From the NCBI RefSeq assembly GCF_023115355.1, contig NZ_CP096019.1:682001-746000 (forward strand): a stretch of DNA of 64,000 nucleotides, in the 5' to 3' direction. This DNA comes from Halocatena salina (GTDB taxonomy: Archaea > Halobacteriota > Halobacteria > Halobacteriales > Haloarculaceae). The notes beneath the pieces were generated by a model. It saw nothing but the letters and a program-made list of their open reading frames with translations. It searched no databases and had not been told where the DNA came from. Made by a program: the position numbers and the translations under genes. The number at the start of each line of letters is the position of its first letter. Position 1 is the first letter of the stretch. Shown here piece by piece: positions 1 to 9,609 of the stretch.

Positions 1-8
1 GGATAGTG

Positions 9-1763
9 ATGGATAGCACGGCCGTTCGTGATCGTGCTCGTGAACTACCCTGCGAGCCGGGCGTGTACCAGTTCCTCGATGAAGAGAGGGTAGTGTTGTA
101 CGTGGGGAAAGCGGTAGCGTTGCGCGACCGCGTTCGATCCTACGCCGATCCGCGATCCGCACGGATCCGTCGGATGATCGAGCGCGCCGACACCGTGTCT
201 GTTGCAGTGACGGACACCGAAACCCAAGCGCTGTTGCTGGAGGCGAACCTCATCAAGCGCCACCAACCCGCGTACAACGTCCGGTTGAAAGACGACAAGT
301 CGTATCCGCTGGTGCAGCTGACCGATCACTCCGTTCCCCGCGTCGAGATCACCCGAGATCCGGACGAGGCGGCGACTGTGTACGGACCGTACACCGACAA
401 AGGCCGGGTCGAAACTGTGGTGAAGGCTGTTCGGGAGCTGTACGGTGTCCGTGGCTGTTCGGATCACAAGTACGCAAATCGAGATCGGCCCTGTCTCGAC
501 CACGACATCGGTCTCTGTACCGCCCCGTGTACGGGTGAGATCTCTCAAGCGGCGTATTTAGAAGATGTCGAGTCAGTCAAACGCTTTTTTGAGGGAGAAA
601 CGGGCGTGCTCGCCGATCCGCTCGAACGCGCCATGGACACCGCGAGTAACGCCCAGCAGTTCGAGCGCGCCGCGAATCTCCGGGACCGACTCCACGCTGT
701 CGAGGCGTTTCACGGCGAGGGCGGCGAGGCCGTCACCACACGCGAGGATCGGACCATCGACGTACTCGGCGTCGCAATCCAGGGATCGATGGCGACCGTC
801 GCTCGCCTCCACAGCGAGAACGGCAAGCTCGTCGACCGCGAGCGCCACAGTCTCTCCGGGGCTGGCGTCGATTCATCTGCTACCGAGCACACCAGCGAGA
901 GTGCAGCCGTGTTGAGCGCGTTCATTCCCCAATACTACGCCGAGCGCCGTCTACCCGATACGCTGTTGCTGCCCGAGCGACCGACTGACGACGACGTTAC
1001 CAGCTGGTTGGAGACCGAAGGTGTCACGGTGACGGTCCCCGGAGCCGGCCGGGAAGCGAGGCTGGTCGAGCTCGCACTGAAAAACGCCCGGCGAGGGGAC
1101 GACCACACCGACGAGGGGGCGTTGCTCTCCCAGGCGCTCGATCTGGATTCGATCGATCGTATCGAGGGATTCGACGTGAGCCACGCCCACGGACGGGCCG
1201 TCGTCGGCAGCAACGTCACGTTCGTCGATGGCCAACCCGAAACGTCCGCTTACCGCCGGAAAAAACTCACCGACCGAAACGACGATTACGCGAACATGCG
1301 CGAACTGATCGACTGGCGGGCTGAGCGCGCCCGGACAAAACGAGATGACCGTCCCGATCCGGATCTGTTGCTCATCGACGGCGGCTCGGGACAGCTTGAT
1401 GCCGCCCAGCACGCACTCTCGGAATGGGAGTTGGAGATCCCGTGTGTCGCGCTCGCAAAAGCGGAGGAAACGGTCATCACCCCCGACCGGACGTTCGACT
1501 GGGCCAGTGACGCGCCACAGCTCCACTTACTCCAGCGCGTTCGTGATGAGGCCCATCGCTTTGCCGTCCAGTACCACCAAACGCTGCGCGACGATATCCA
1601 AACCGTTCTGGACGACGTTCCCGGCGTCGGACCGAAAACCCGAACGAACCTGCTTCGCCGGTTCGGATCGATCGACAGCGTCCGGACCGCCTCGCTCACG
1701 GAACTCGAAAGCGTCCCCGGCGTCGGAAAACGAACGGCGGAAACGATCGATCAACGGCTGTAA
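9..1763 (+). CDS. uvrC: UvrABC system protein C (excinuclease subunit C)
   Basis: Nuclease subunit of nucleotide excision repair, which makes both incisions around a lesion marked by UvrB. The 584-residue protein has the full domain order: GIY-YIG nuclease near residues 10-90 (GVYQFLD, then VLYVGKA), UVR helix pair near 190-235, the RNase H-like nuclease near 385-500 ([22 protein letters not shown]) and two helix-hairpin-helix motifs at the end ([18 protein letters not shown]). Length is normal for haloarchaea. A GTG lies directly before the chosen ATG, and either could start. The upstream promoter is outside the window. uvrB lies 3 kb away on the other strand; no uvrA is present here. Confidence 0.96.
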   Translation: MDSTAVRDRARELPCEPGVYQFLDEERVVLYVGKAVALRDRVRSYADPRSARIRRMIERADTVSVAVTDTETQALLLEANLIKRHQPAYNVRLKDDKSYPLVQLTDHSVPRVEITRDPDEAATVYGPYTDKGRVETVVKAVRELYGVRGCSDHKYANRDRPCLDHDIGLCTAPCTGEISQAAYLEDVESVKRFFEGETGVLADPLERAMDTASNAQQFERAANLRDRLHAVEAFHGEGGEAVTTREDRTIDVLGVAIQGSMATVARLHSENGKLVDRERHSLSGAGVDSSATEHTSESAAVLSAFIPQYYAERRLPDTLLLPERPTDDDVTSWLETEGVTVTVPGAGREARLVELALKNARRGDDHTDEGALLSQALDLDSIDRIEGFDVSHAHGRAVVGSNVTFVDGQPETSAYRRKKLTDRNDDYANMRELIDWRAERARTKRDDRPDPDLLLIDGGSGQLDAAQHALSEWELEIPCVALAKAEETVITPDRTFDWASDAPQLHLLQRVRDEAHRFAVQYHQTLRDDIQTVLDDVPGVGPKTRTNLLRRFGSIDSVRTASLTELESVPGVGKRTAETIDQRL

Positions 1764-1821
1764 GATACTGCTATCAGTCGATCCACGAAACGCTTAATCC
1801 TTTCTCGAGGTATGTTATCAT

Positions 1822-2907
1822 ATGGACAGCCCGTTGTACAGATTGGAGCAGCTGACGGCACGATGGACGCTTCGTCAGTTTACGGCGTATTTCATCGCGC
1901 TCTTCGTGCTCGCGGGCGTGTTCGCGCTGTCGGCCATCGATCCCGTGTTTACCGTTGGGCTGGTGGTGCTTGGGGTCGTCATCGCGGGGGTAGCGAGTGC
2001 CGTAGAGATCGTCAGGGCCTACGAGAAGCGAGCGCTTTCGGTGTTCGGCGAATATCGGGGGCTGCTCGGTCCCGGGCTGCATTTCGTCGCGCCGTTCGTT
2101 TCCCGAACGTATCGGTTCGATCTCCGGACACAGACGCTTGACGTTCCCCCACAGGAGGCGATCACGCGGGATAATTCGCCGGTCACGGCCGACGCCGTCG
2201 TGTACATTCGGGTGATGGACGCGAAGAAGGCGTTTCTCGAAGTAGACGATTACCGCCGGGCCACGTCGCTGCTGGCACAGACGACGCTTCGGGCGGTGCT
2301 CGGGGATATGGAGCTCGACGAGACGCTCTCACGGCGCGAGGATATCAACGAACGCATCGGGTCCGAACTCCACGAGCCGACCGACGAGTGGGGCGTGCGG
2401 ATCGAGGCCGTCGAGGTACGGGTGGTGGAACCCACACCGGACGTCGTGAGCGCGATGGAACAACAATCATCTGCGGAACGACGCCGCCGGGCGATGATCC
2501 TCGAAGCACAGGGTGAGCGCGTGAGCGCCATCGAGCGCGCAGAGGGAGACAAACGAGCGAACGTCATCCACGCAGAGGGTGACAAACTGGCCCGGATACT
2601 CCAAGCCCAAGGCAACGCCGTGTCGACAGTGCTCGGTGCGAGAGCAGCCGAGTCGATGGGCGAACGCGCGATTATCGATACAGGATTGGAAACGCTTGGG
2701 GAGATCGGCCAGAACGGTTCGAACGCGTTCGTCCTCCCTCAGGAACTCACGTCGCTGCTCGGTCGCTACGGAACGCAGCTCTCGGGCAGCGACGTTCGAA
2801 CTGACGTTCAAAGGTTGGAAAGCCAGCTGCTCGATCCGGAAACGCGCGAGCTGCTCGATCTCGATTCGATCGAAGCGATCGGTTCAGGTGAGGAAGACCC
2901 GGTGTAA
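1822..2907 (+). CDS. Band 7/SPFH (stomatin-prohibitin) membrane protein
   Basis: Membrane-anchored scaffold protein of the stomatin/prohibitin superfamily. The first 60 residues hold two hydrophobic stretches (about 22-38 and 43-62). The SPFH domain follows (YEKRALSVFGEYRGLLGPGLHF to about residue 240) with the typical EVRVVEPTPDVVSAMEQQ segment, then a charged helical region rich in Glu, Arg and Ala (SAERRRRAMILEAQGE) likely to form a coiled coil. Family members organise membrane microdomains or hold proteases; a NfeD partner, often adjacent in other genomes, is not here. It starts 58 bases after uvrC and may share its transcript. Confidence 0.9.
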   Translation: MDSPLYRLEQLTARWTLRQFTAYFIALFVLAGVFALSAIDPVFTVGLVVLGVVIAGVASAVEIVRAYEKRALSVFGEYRGLLGPGLHFVAPFVSRTYRFDLRTQTLDVPPQEAITRDNSPVTADAVVYIRVMDAKKAFLEVDDYRRATSLLAQTTLRAVLGDMELDETLSRREDINERIGSELHEPTDEWGVRIEAVEVRVVEPTPDVVSAMEQQSSAERRRRAMILEAQGERVSAIERAEGDKRANVIHAEGDKLARILQAQGNAVSTVLGARAAESMGERAIIDTGLETLGEIGQNGSNAFVLPQELTSLLGRYGTQLSGSDVRTDVQRLESQLLDPETRELLDLDSIEAIGSGEEDPV

Positions 2908-2962
2908 TGTCGCGTGGTGTTCATCATTTTGAACGGACGTCGTACTGACGCTCAAAGCCCAC

Positions 2963-3403
2963 TCAGTACCGATCAAAGGGAACGAGCGTGAACCCCAGCG
3001 TCTCAAAGTCGTTGTCGAACCCGAAGACGTGTTCCACGTCGTATTTGCGGGCAAGAACGGCGGTTGAATGATCCACAAAGGAGATGTCCTGATCGTCGTA
3101 CCGCTGAAACCATTCCCACGCAGTCATAAACTCTGTGTGACCCACTGGTAGCAGGTTGAACGTCTCGGATTCGAGAATCATCGTCAGTGCGTCGACCACT
3201 TTCCTGTGACCGACCGAATAGAGCATGGTAGTCGCAAATTCTGAGAGTATGTACCGACTCGTGAACACACGGTGGAAGGTTCTATCCGACCGGATTTCCT
3301 CAAAGAGAGCGTTCGCCTCCTCATGGTGGGAATCCGTCTCGACGAACGCAGCGTAAAAGCCACCCGTATCGACGATGACTGACTCCGCAGAAATATCATT
3401 CAT
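2963..3403 (-). CDS. PIN-domain ribonuclease toxin (VapC-like)
   Basis: Likely RNase toxin of a type II toxin-antitoxin pair. The 146-residue protein is a single PIN domain: an early Asp (IVDTGGFYAAF), a mid-domain Glu (LSEFATTML) and late acidic residues (SFVDHST, FGFDNDFETLGF) form the expected metal-binding quartet. Its start overlaps the stop of the upstream HTH gene by four bases (ATGA), so the two are translationally coupled. It converges with the band-7 gene across 55 bases. Toxin activity is inferred from family and pairing. Confidence 0.85.
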   Translation of the reverse strand: MNDISAESVIVDTGGFYAAFVETDSHHEEANALFEEIRSDRTFHRVFTSRYILSEFATTMLYSVGHRKVVDALTMILESETFNLLPVGHTEFMTAWEWFQRYDDQDISFVDHSTAVLARKYDVEHVFGFDNDFETLGFTLVPFDRY

Positions 3404-3801
3404 TCGTGGGGATCTCCGTAGAGCACATCATCGATCCGTTCGGAGATGTCTGCCGGTGTGTCGCTTGAATACGTCTCGCGGCTGAAAAACGGATCGTTTG
3501 GATTGACAGTAGTGATTTCGAGATCGTTCGCAGACTCATCGACCCGCCACCAGAGTACCGTTCGTCCCGTCTTCCGACGGCGGATCATCCCGTTTTCGTG
3601 GAGACGTTTGAGTTTTCGGCGCGCGGCCTCCGTCGAGCAGCCCAGAATCGTAGCGACATCGCTCGACGTGATCGCTGGTCCATCGACCCGCTCGAAAACG
3701 CCGAGGACACGCTCTGACGTGACCGTTTCGGTGTAGCCATATTGGAATACCCTATTGGAAGTATAGGGATGGGGATGTGGATCCCCGATACCGTGAGCCA
3801 C
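3400..3801 (-). CDS. Winged-helix protein, likely antitoxin/autoregulator
   Basis: Small winged helix-turn-helix protein (SERVLGVFERVDG, SSDVATILGCSTEAARRKLKRLHENGMIRRRK, then the TVLWWRV wing). In haloarchaea such proteins often precede PIN genes and probably act as antitoxin and autorepressor. The first in-frame start is a GTG at 3801, giving 133 residues, but the first 25 residues (rich in His and Pro) do not look like the domain, so the true start may be internal. Inverted and direct repeats at 3741-3768 overlap the 5' part and could be its operator. Confidence 0.72.
   Translation of the reverse strand: MAHGIGDPHPHPYTSNRVFQYGYTETVTSERVLGVFERVDGPAITSSDVATILGCSTEAARRKLKRLHENGMIRRRKTGRTVLWWRVDESANDLEITTVNPNDPFFSRETYSSDTPADISERIDDVLYGDPHE
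3741..3768. promoter_or_regulatory. Operator-like repeats in the toxin-antitoxin 5' region
   Basis: Two copies of ATTGGAA stand 13 bases apart (3741-3747 and 3754-3760). The second lies across an inverted repeat, CCCTAT at 3750-3755 and ATAGGG at 3763-3768 with a 7-base spacer. An AT-rich stretch suited to a TATA box overlaps it. An autoregulatory site for the HTH protein is inferred. Confidence 0.35.
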
Positions 3802-3957
3802 GAAGGGCGTTCCACCGAGGAGTGCTATACTGAAACTGTCTTATGGGCTCGATCCATACCGAATGCTGTCGTTTTCTTAGCGGAAGGTGGGAGCGATGCA
3901 ACTACCACTAGTGCGTGTTGAACCGACTGATAACGACGCAGCGACAGAGGGCCGACC

Positions 3958-4791
3958 ATGGAGCCGGTAGCGCTCGATGACCTTCCGCGACACTCTGCGT
4001 GGGCTATCTCCCTCCTGGATCCATCTCGTGATCCACCGAGCACACCCGGGGCGTACACAGAGATTGCGACGTATGACGACATCTACGCCTATCTGCTCGA
4101 ACAATACCGCGAACAGCCAGTTTCACGAAAAACGTTTTCGAACGAAATCAAATCACGAGGGCGTGGGAATCCGGATGTCATCTCGGTCGAGGAACGTCTC
4201 TATCTCGCCACCACAACAGAACTGCTCGGACGAGAACGGGACGCCGTCCGAGACGCTCTCTATCCGATACTTACCGGTGGTGAAACCGTCGTTGATCTCG
4301 GTTGTGGCTGGGGGGCGACGTTCGGCGTGATTGCCGAGGAATTCCCCGGTGTGACCGTGGTCGGCGGTGAGGTGAGCCAGCACGGCGTTACCCTGGCACG
4401 TGAACTGTACAGCGACACGGACCGGATCTCGACAGAACCGTTCGATTTTTACGGCGAGTGGGACCTTCTTCCGGAAGAGGGTCCCACTGTCGTGTTTACG
4501 CGAGGCGCACTCACGACGATCGACGACGTTGAACCGGTGATCGATCGACTCGCAGCACGCGCAGCGGCCGACGACATCATCGGCGGCGTTCACCTCGAAG
4601 AAACCGGCCCCCACCCCGATACGCTCCTCGGACTGCTCCGTCAGCGGTACGCGACGGCCAACGACTATAACACGGATCTCGTGTCTGTGTTGTCCGAGCA
4701 TCCAGACCTTTCGGTGACGGCTGTCGAATACGATGTGATCGGAGCGAACCCGCTTCACCCCTTGACGGCAGTGCGGTGGCGGCCGATATAG
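3958..4791 (+). CDS. Class I SAM-dependent methyltransferase
   Basis: 277-residue protein with a Rossmann-type SAM-binding fold. Motif I is VVDLGCGWGATFG near residues 112-124, followed by an acidic strand end (VVGGEVSQHGVTLAREL) and a later FTRGALTTIDDVEPVIDRL segment. The roughly 90 residues before the Rossmann fold may form a substrate-recognition cap. The substrate cannot be told from sequence. The ATG at 3958 is the first in frame. It is a single gene, convergent with uvrB, whose stop lies 16 bases away. Confidence 0.8.
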   Translation: MEPVALDDLPRHSAWAISLLDPSRDPPSTPGAYTEIATYDDIYAYLLEQYREQPVSRKTFSNEIKSRGRGNPDVISVEERLYLATTTELLGRERDAVRDALYPILTGGETVVDLGCGWGATFGVIAEEFPGVTVVGGEVSQHGVTLARELYSDTDRISTEPFDFYGEWDLLPEEGPTVVFTRGALTTIDDVEPVIDRLAARAAADDIIGGVHLEETGPHPDTLLGLLRQRYATANDYNTDLVSVLSEHPDLSVTAVEYDVIGANPLHPLTAVRWRPI

Positions 4792-4806
4792 AGAACACCG
4801 ATCGTC

Positions 4807-6894
4807 TCAGAACTCCTCGGTTTCTGGCGCGATTCCCTCTTCGTCCAGTTCGTAGGCGTCCTGGATCTCCCGAATTCGATCCCGAATGTCCGCGGCCAGT
4901 TCGAACTCAAGGTTACTCGCGGCTTCGTCCATCCGTCGTTCGAGATCCTCGATGTACTGTTCGGCTTCGGCGGGCGAGTCGGGTTCGACGCCCGCCACGC
5001 TGCTCGTGTCGGTTTCGCTGCCGGGCAGCGTCGTTTCCCCGACCTCCTTTTGGATCGTTTCGGGCGTGTAGCCGTGGTCTGCGTTGTACTGTTGTTGGAT
5101 CTCGCGCCGACGCTTGGTCTCCTCGATTGCCGCTTCCATCGCGTCGGTCGTTTCGTCGGCATACAACACGACGGTGCCGTTGACGTTGCGGGCCGCCCGG
5201 CCCATCGTTTGGACGAGCGTGGTCGTCGACCGCAGAAAGCCCTCCTGATCGGCGTCGAGGATCGCCACGAGCGACACCTCCGGAATGTCGAGTCCCTCCC
5301 GCAACAGATTGATCCCGACGAGTACGTCGAACTCACCGAGGCGCAGCCCCCGGACGAGTTCGTGTCGTTCGAGCGTGTCGGTCTCGTCGTGCATGTACTC
5401 GACCGCAACGCCAGCCTCATCGAGATATTCGGTGAGATCCTCAGCCATCCGCTTTGTCAGCGTCGTCACCAACACCCGTTCGTCGTTCTCGATTCGGTCG
5501 TCGATGCGGTTGAGGAGATCGTCGATCTGGCCCTCTGTCGATGCGATTTCGATGCCGGGATCCACGAGATGGGTAGGACGGACGATCTGCTCGACGATCT
5601 GATCGGAGTGGTCGCGCTCGTACTCTCCGGGCGTTGCGCTGACGTACAGCGTGTCACTCGTGCGCGCTTCGAACTCCTCGAACGACAGCGGGCGGTTGTC
5701 GTAGGCCGTCGGAAGCCGAAACCCGTTGTTGACGAGCGACTCTTTCCGGGATTTATCGCCTGCCAACTGGCCACGGATCTGGGGTAGCGTCTGGTGGGAT
5801 TCATCGACGACGGTGAGAAAGTCATCCGGGAAATAATCGAGCAGGGTGTACGGAGGATCGCCGGACCCGCGGTCACTCAGATGCACGGAGTAGTTCTCGA
5901 TTCCCGAGCAGTACCCCGCTTCCCTGAGCATTTCGAGATCGAACGTGGTGCGTTCTTCGATGCGCTGGGCGGCGACCAGATCACCTTCCCGTTCGAAATA
6001 CGAGATGCGTTCCTCGAGGAGCTCCTCGATCTCTCCGATCGCTCGCTCGACGCGTTGTTCGGGGATCGAGTAGTGTTCCGCCGGGTGAACGAGCACCGCC
6101 CGCTGTTCGCCTTTCGATTGGCCCTCGACCACGTCGATCTTCTGCATCCGGTCGATCTCCTCGCCCCAGAACTCGATCCTGACGGCGTACCGGCCGTACA
6201 TCGGGAACACCTCCACGGTGTCGCCCCGCACGCGGAACGTCCCCTGTGTGAACTCAACGTCGTTGCGCTCGTAATTGAGATCTACGAGCGCACCCAGCAG
6301 TTCGTCGCGATCGATCCGTTGACCAGTTTCGAGCCGGAGCGACATTTCCTCGTAGTTCCCCGGATCACCCAGTCCGTAGATGGCCGACACCGACGCCACC
6401 ACGATCACGTCGTCTCTGGTGAGCAACGAGCGCGTCGCAGAATGGCGTAGCCGATCGATCTCATCGTTGATCGAAGCGTCCTTGTCGATGTACGTATCGC
6501 TTTGCTCTACGTACGCTTCCGGTTGGTAGTAATCATAATACGACACGAAGTACTCGACGGCGTTGTCTGGAAACAGCGTTCGAAATTCGTCGTACAGCTG
6601 GGCCGCAAGCGTCTTGTTGTGTGCGATCACCAGCGTCGGCTTCTGGACCTCCTCGATTGCCCATGCAACTGTGTTGGTCTTACCAGATCCGGTTACACCC
6701 AGCAACGTCTGCTCTGTCGCACCGTTCTGATACCCCTCCACGAGCTGTTCGATAGCTGAGGGCTGATCGCCTGCCGGCTCGAACGGCGCATCGACCCGAA
6801 ACCGCCGGTTTAGATCCGGTCGATCGGGAGAAAGCGGCGAGGAATCCGCGACGGAATCCGAACGGGAGTCGGAGCTAGGGCTGGGATCGCTCAT
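4807..6894 (-). CDS. uvrB: UvrABC system protein B (excinuclease helicase subunit)
   Basis: DNA-damage verification helicase that hands the lesion to UvrC. Domains in order: Walker A ([10 protein letters not shown]), the damage-binding beta-hairpin region ([22 protein letters not shown]), DESHQTLPQ as the DEAD-like box, helicase C-terminal motifs ([33 protein letters not shown]) and a C-terminal UVR motif ([13 protein letters not shown]) that contacts UvrC. I chose ATG 6894 (MSDPSPSS) because the longer frame begins with a Cys/Trp-rich stretch unlike the family; a short acidic Ser-rich N-terminus is usual in haloarchaea. Length is 695 residues. The promoter probably lies in the 188 bases shared with the divergent gene at 7083. 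Confidence 0.96.
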   Translation of the reverse strand: MSDPSPSSDSRSDSVADSSPLSPDRPDLNRRFRVDAPFEPAGDQPSAIEQLVEGYQNGATEQTLLGVTGSGKTNTVAWAIEEVQKPTLVIAHNKTLAAQLYDEFRTLFPDNAVEYFVSYYDYYQPEAYVEQSDTYIDKDASINDEIDRLRHSATRSLLTRDDVIVVASVSAIYGLGDPGNYEEMSLRLETGQRIDRDELLGALVDLNYERNDVEFTQGTFRVRGDTVEVFPMYGRYAVRIEFWGEEIDRMQKIDVVEGQSKGEQRAVLVHPAEHYSIPEQRVERAIGEIEELLEERISYFEREGDLVAAQRIEERTTFDLEMLREAGYCSGIENYSVHLSDRGSGDPPYTLLDYFPDDFLTVVDESHQTLPQIRGQLAGDKSRKESLVNNGFRLPTAYDNRPLSFEEFEARTSDTLYVSATPGEYERDHSDQIVEQIVRPTHLVDPGIEIASTEGQIDDLLNRIDDRIENDERVLVTTLTKRMAEDLTEYLDEAGVAVEYMHDETDTLERHELVRGLRLGEFDVLVGINLLREGLDIPEVSLVAILDADQEGFLRSTTTLVQTMGRAARNVNGTVVLYADETTDAMEAAIEETKRRREIQQQYNADHGYTPETIQKEVGETTLPGSETDTSSVAGVEPDSPAEAEQYIEDLERRMDEAASNLEFELAADIRDRIREIQDAYELDEEGIAPETEEF

Positions 6895-6958
6895 CGAGAA
6901 CGATTGTAGCCGAGAGCACTTCAGCCGCTCGATCCCGGCGGTTCCCGTTCGCTCCCAC

Positions 6959-7020
6959 GGCCACAAAACTTATTATTATCGTATAGACATGTCTGTTGGC
7001 CACAAGACTTATCATAAATA
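6959..7020 (+). promoter_or_regulatory. Duplicated promoter-like element before the secreted PPC protein
   Basis: Two imperfect copies of GGCCACAA[AG]ACTTAT[TC]AT begin at 6959 and 6998, 39 bases apart. Each contains an AT-rich TATA-like segment facing rightward. They sit between divergent uvrB and the gene at 7083. Tandem promoters or duplicated regulator sites are both possible. Confidence 0.45.
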
Positions 7021-7082
7021 TGCGTACACTACTATATGGTTCGATAGCGCTAGTGTCGACCCTCTGTCGGCGGTAGCGCTCG

Positions 7083-8294
7083 ATGAATCATGAAAGGATG
7101 ATTAGGAAAAGAGTAACGACCGGTGTAGTAATCGCAGTGTTGATCATCTCCATCGTAGGAGCTGGTGCGATGGCGACAGGTGTGTTGGCTGCCGACGAGG
7201 GGGACAACGACGACAGCCGTGAGACCGCCACGGAGATGGCTCCCAACAGCACCGAAACCGGCGCACTCGAATCGAACGACACCGACTGGTATGCGTTCGA
7301 CGTAGAAGCTGGTGAGCGGATTTGGGTACACCTCGATCTCGGCGAAAACGATACGACCCTCGACCAAAACACGTCTGCACGACTGGACATCTTCGGACCG
7401 TCCGGCGAGAATGTGAACGACTATCCGCACGACGGGATGGGTCCAGCGTATCGACCAACCGCTGGTGCCCCCATGCAGGCGGCAGGTGGGACGATTGCCG
7501 AACAGTCGGGCACGTACTACGTTCGGGCAAAGGGGACGAACATCACCGATTACGATCTCACGGTTGAGACCCAGCGACTCGACGAACACGATCCGAACGA
7601 ACGGCCAGCAACGGCTACGTCGATCGAGTCCGGCGAGACAGTCTCGGCGGTGATGAGTGGTCCCGATCTGGACACGTACGCGATCGATCTCGAAAAAGGC
7701 GAGACGATCAACGTGACAGCCAACCACAGTGACTCCGTTCTGGTGAACGCCCAGCTTCTTCACCCGAACGCAAGCGATGAGTCTCCAGACCGTTTCGTCA
7801 ATGATCACGTCGTGGAATGGGATTACTCGGATTCGTTCACTCACACGGCGAACACGAGTGGAACGTATTTCGTTTGGATCTCCCCTGAGGAGGAAGGCAT
7901 TGGATCGTTCGATGAGGAGGCTCCATACGATCTGTCCGTTAGCGTCTCAGAAGACGACTCGACCGACGAAAACGATTCGGAGACCGACGACGGACCGACG
8001 GAGACCCCAGAGGACGACGACTCGACCGAATCGACCCCTGATGAGACTGAACAGTCCGATTCGGACGACTCAGCTGATGAAGGCGACTCCACGGACGACT
8101 CGACCGAATCGACCCCTGATGAGACCGACCAGTCCGATTCGGACGAATCGGTAGACGATAGTGATAGTACCGGTGACGATACCGCTACTGAATCACCCAC
8201 GGATACGGACGACACCGACCAGTCCGATTCGGACGGATCAGTAGATAATGTCAGTGACGATGCCGAAGACGCCTCCGACCGGTCGGAGTGCTAA
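7083..8294 (+). CDS. Secreted protein with two PPC-like domains and an acidic Ser/Thr tail
   Basis: Exported protein with an N-terminal signal segment (residues 10-36, ending GVLAADE), then two beta-sandwich repeats of the bacterial pre-peptidase C-terminal (PPC) type. The first covers about 45-160 (DTDWYAFDVEAGERIWVHLDL, GTYYVRAKG) and the second about 170-285 (DLDTYAIDLEKGETINVTANH, SGTYFVWISPEE). The final 120 residues are almost all Asp, Ser, Thr, Glu and Pro with internal repeats. No PGF-CTERM or LPXTG-like sorting signal follows the tail, so the protein may be released or held by charge. PPC domains usually accompany secreted enzymes; no enzyme domain is present. An alternative ATG lies at 7098. 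Confidence 0.75.
   Translation: MNHERMIRKRVTTGVVIAVLIISIVGAGAMATGVLAADEGDNDDSRETATEMAPNSTETGALESNDTDWYAFDVEAGERIWVHLDLGENDTTLDQNTSARLDIFGPSGENVNDYPHDGMGPAYRPTAGAPMQAAGGTIAEQSGTYYVRAKGTNITDYDLTVETQRLDEHDPNERPATATSIESGETVSAVMSGPDLDTYAIDLEKGETINVTANHSDSVLVNAQLLHPNASDESPDRFVNDHVVEWDYSDSFTHTANTSGTYFVWISPEEEGIGSFDEEAPYDLSVSVSEDDSTDENDSETDDGPTETPEDDDSTESTPDETEQSDSDDSADEGDSTDDSTESTPDETDQSDSDESVDDSDSTGDDTATESPTDTDDTDQSDSDGSVDNVSDDAEDASDRSEC
8016..8150 (+). repeat. Two 57-base direct repeats inside the acidic tail
   Basis: Copies at 8016-8072 and 8094-8150 (78-base period, only a few differences) encode STESTPDETxQSDSDxS twice. A third partial copy lies near 8212-8245. Such repeats change length easily by slippage. 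Confidence 0.8.
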
Positions 8295-8419
8295 GCAGTA
8301 GACGACACGTCGACATCCCTTGCTGGCACTGTTCGGCCCTCCCACGAACTGATTTCGATCAGGATACGGATGCGGTCGGTCTCGGAAATCCTAAGTAGCC
8401 GACTCGATTCAGAACGAAC

Positions 8420-8569
8420 ATGGCTAGTTTCCCCGAGGCCGAGGATCGACTCCTCGACAAGCAGATCTGTATGCGTTGTAACGCGCGCAATCCAAAGCGT
8501 GCCACCAGCTGTCGGAAATGCGGCTATAAGAACCTCAGAACGAAGGCCAAAGAGAACCGCGCGGTCTGA
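8420..8569 (+). CDS. rpl40e: 50S ribosomal protein L40e
   Basis: A 49-residue zinc-ribbon ribosomal protein. The translation runs [20 protein letters not shown] and ends TKAKENRAV. Four cysteines in two CxxC pairs ([10 protein letters not shown] and SCRKCGYKN) bind zinc, and the basic tail suits rRNA contact. Length and motif order are those of archaeal L40e, the counterpart of the ribosomal part of eukaryotic ubiquitin-L40 fusions. It lies 27 bases before the convergent Tsr3 gene, another ribosome-related gene. Confidence 0.95.
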   Translation: MASFPEAEDRLLDKQICMRCNARNPKRATSCRKCGYKNLRTKAKENRAV

Positions 8570-8596
8570 GACCGTCGACAGCTATCGATTCGAGGA

Positions 8597-9097
8597 TCAC
8601 ACCGATTCTTCGCCGAGGTACTCCGCTTGGACATCGACCACTGCCTCGGAGTCGGCACACGCGGCGTACCGTGACAGGGGTTCCTCGTTCAGTTCGAGGA
8701 ACGTGTGCCCCCACCGGAACTTAGAGAGCAGTCGCTCCGCGTGTTCGCGTTCGCCGAGGATGCACAGCGCGCCGGCGAACGCCTCGACGGTGTTGAGTTG
8801 GAACGGTCGGCCGTAGTTCACGGGATTGGCGGCGACCAGAAACGGGAGCGCTCGGTGGGGGCCTTGTAGCTCGAACGCCTCCTTTTCGGCCGTCTCCCAC
8901 GAACAGTCGAGCGCGACCAGCGCTGTATGGTCCGCGTCGGCTGGAGAGAGCGCTTGATTTGCGAAGGGATTCAGAACGATTCCTGGTGGTGTCGCACCCG
9001 CGGAACGGTGTAGTTCTGCGAGATCGAAGCGTGCGAGTTTGCGGGCGCTACATTTCTCAGGATCGTCGTCACCCTCGTATCGGACGTGAATCTCCAC
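8597..9097 (-). CDS. tsr3: 16S rRNA aminocarboxypropyltransferase, Tsr3/DUF367 family
   Basis: Probably transfers the 3-amino-3-carboxypropyl group of SAM onto a modified uridine in the small-subunit rRNA decoding region, as Tsr3 does in yeast and archaea. The 166 residues show the family signature: [13 protein letters not shown], then [26 protein letters not shown], and the late [19 protein letters not shown] segment. Length fits archaeal members. The assignment rests on these conserved blocks; the activity itself is family knowledge. Confidence 0.9.
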   Translation of the reverse strand: MEIHVRYEGDDDPEKCSARKLARFDLAELHRSAGATPPGIVLNPFANQALSPADADHTALVALDCSWETAEKEAFELQGPHRALPFLVAANPVNYGRPFQLNTVEAFAGALCILGEREHAERLLSKFRWGHTFLELNEEPLSRYAACADSEAVVDVQAEYLGEESV

Positions 9098-9172
9098 ACT
9101 GATACTGGTCGATCCATCGCTAAAAACCGACCGACCACGGTTTTCTTACTGTCACCGTGCTTTGGGTGCGGT

Positions 9173-9505
9173 ATGGACGCGCTCGCTCGTGCGTACTATC
9201 GCGCTATCGACGAAGAGGAGTACGAGACACTCTCCACGCTGCTCGCCCCCGAATTCACTCACGACCGTCCGGACCGAACGATCGACGGACGGGAGGCATT
9301 CGTCCGGTTCATGCGTGACCAACGGCCGGAAACCGATACCACCCACGAGATCACCGACGTGTTCCGAAACGAACACGCGATCGCCGTCCGTGGTGAACTC
9401 ATCCACGCCGACGGGGAAGCGTGGTTCGAATTCGTCGACGTGTTCACCGTCGAAGACGAGTCGATCGTCTCGCTGAAAACGTATTCAGGATCAACGGACG
9501 AGTGA
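9173..9505 (+). CDS. NTF2-like/SnoaL-like small protein
   Basis: 110-residue protein with the alpha+beta cone pattern of the nuclear transport factor 2 superfamily: an N-terminal helix (DALARAYYRAIDEEEYETLSTLL), DRTIDGREAFVRFM, then paired strands (AIAVRGELIHADGEAWFEFVDVFTVEDESIVSLKTY). Members include ketosteroid isomerases and many uncharacterised binding proteins, so function cannot be set. The ATG at 9173 gives the canonical N-terminal helix; the frame is open upstream to 9086 but overlaps the divergent Tsr3 gene. Confidence 0.75.
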   Translation: MDALARAYYRAIDEEEYETLSTLLAPEFTHDRPDRTIDGREAFVRFMRDQRPETDTTHEITDVFRNEHAIAVRGELIHADGEAWFEFVDVFTVEDESIVSLKTYSGSTDE

Positions 9506-9609
9506 GACCCTCCGGGAGAGCCACCACGTTCCAGCCGACCAGTTGTATCTCGAAATCAGGTTCGAATCCGAACCTACATACGCGTCTGAACGATAGTGCG
9601 AGTAGATCG

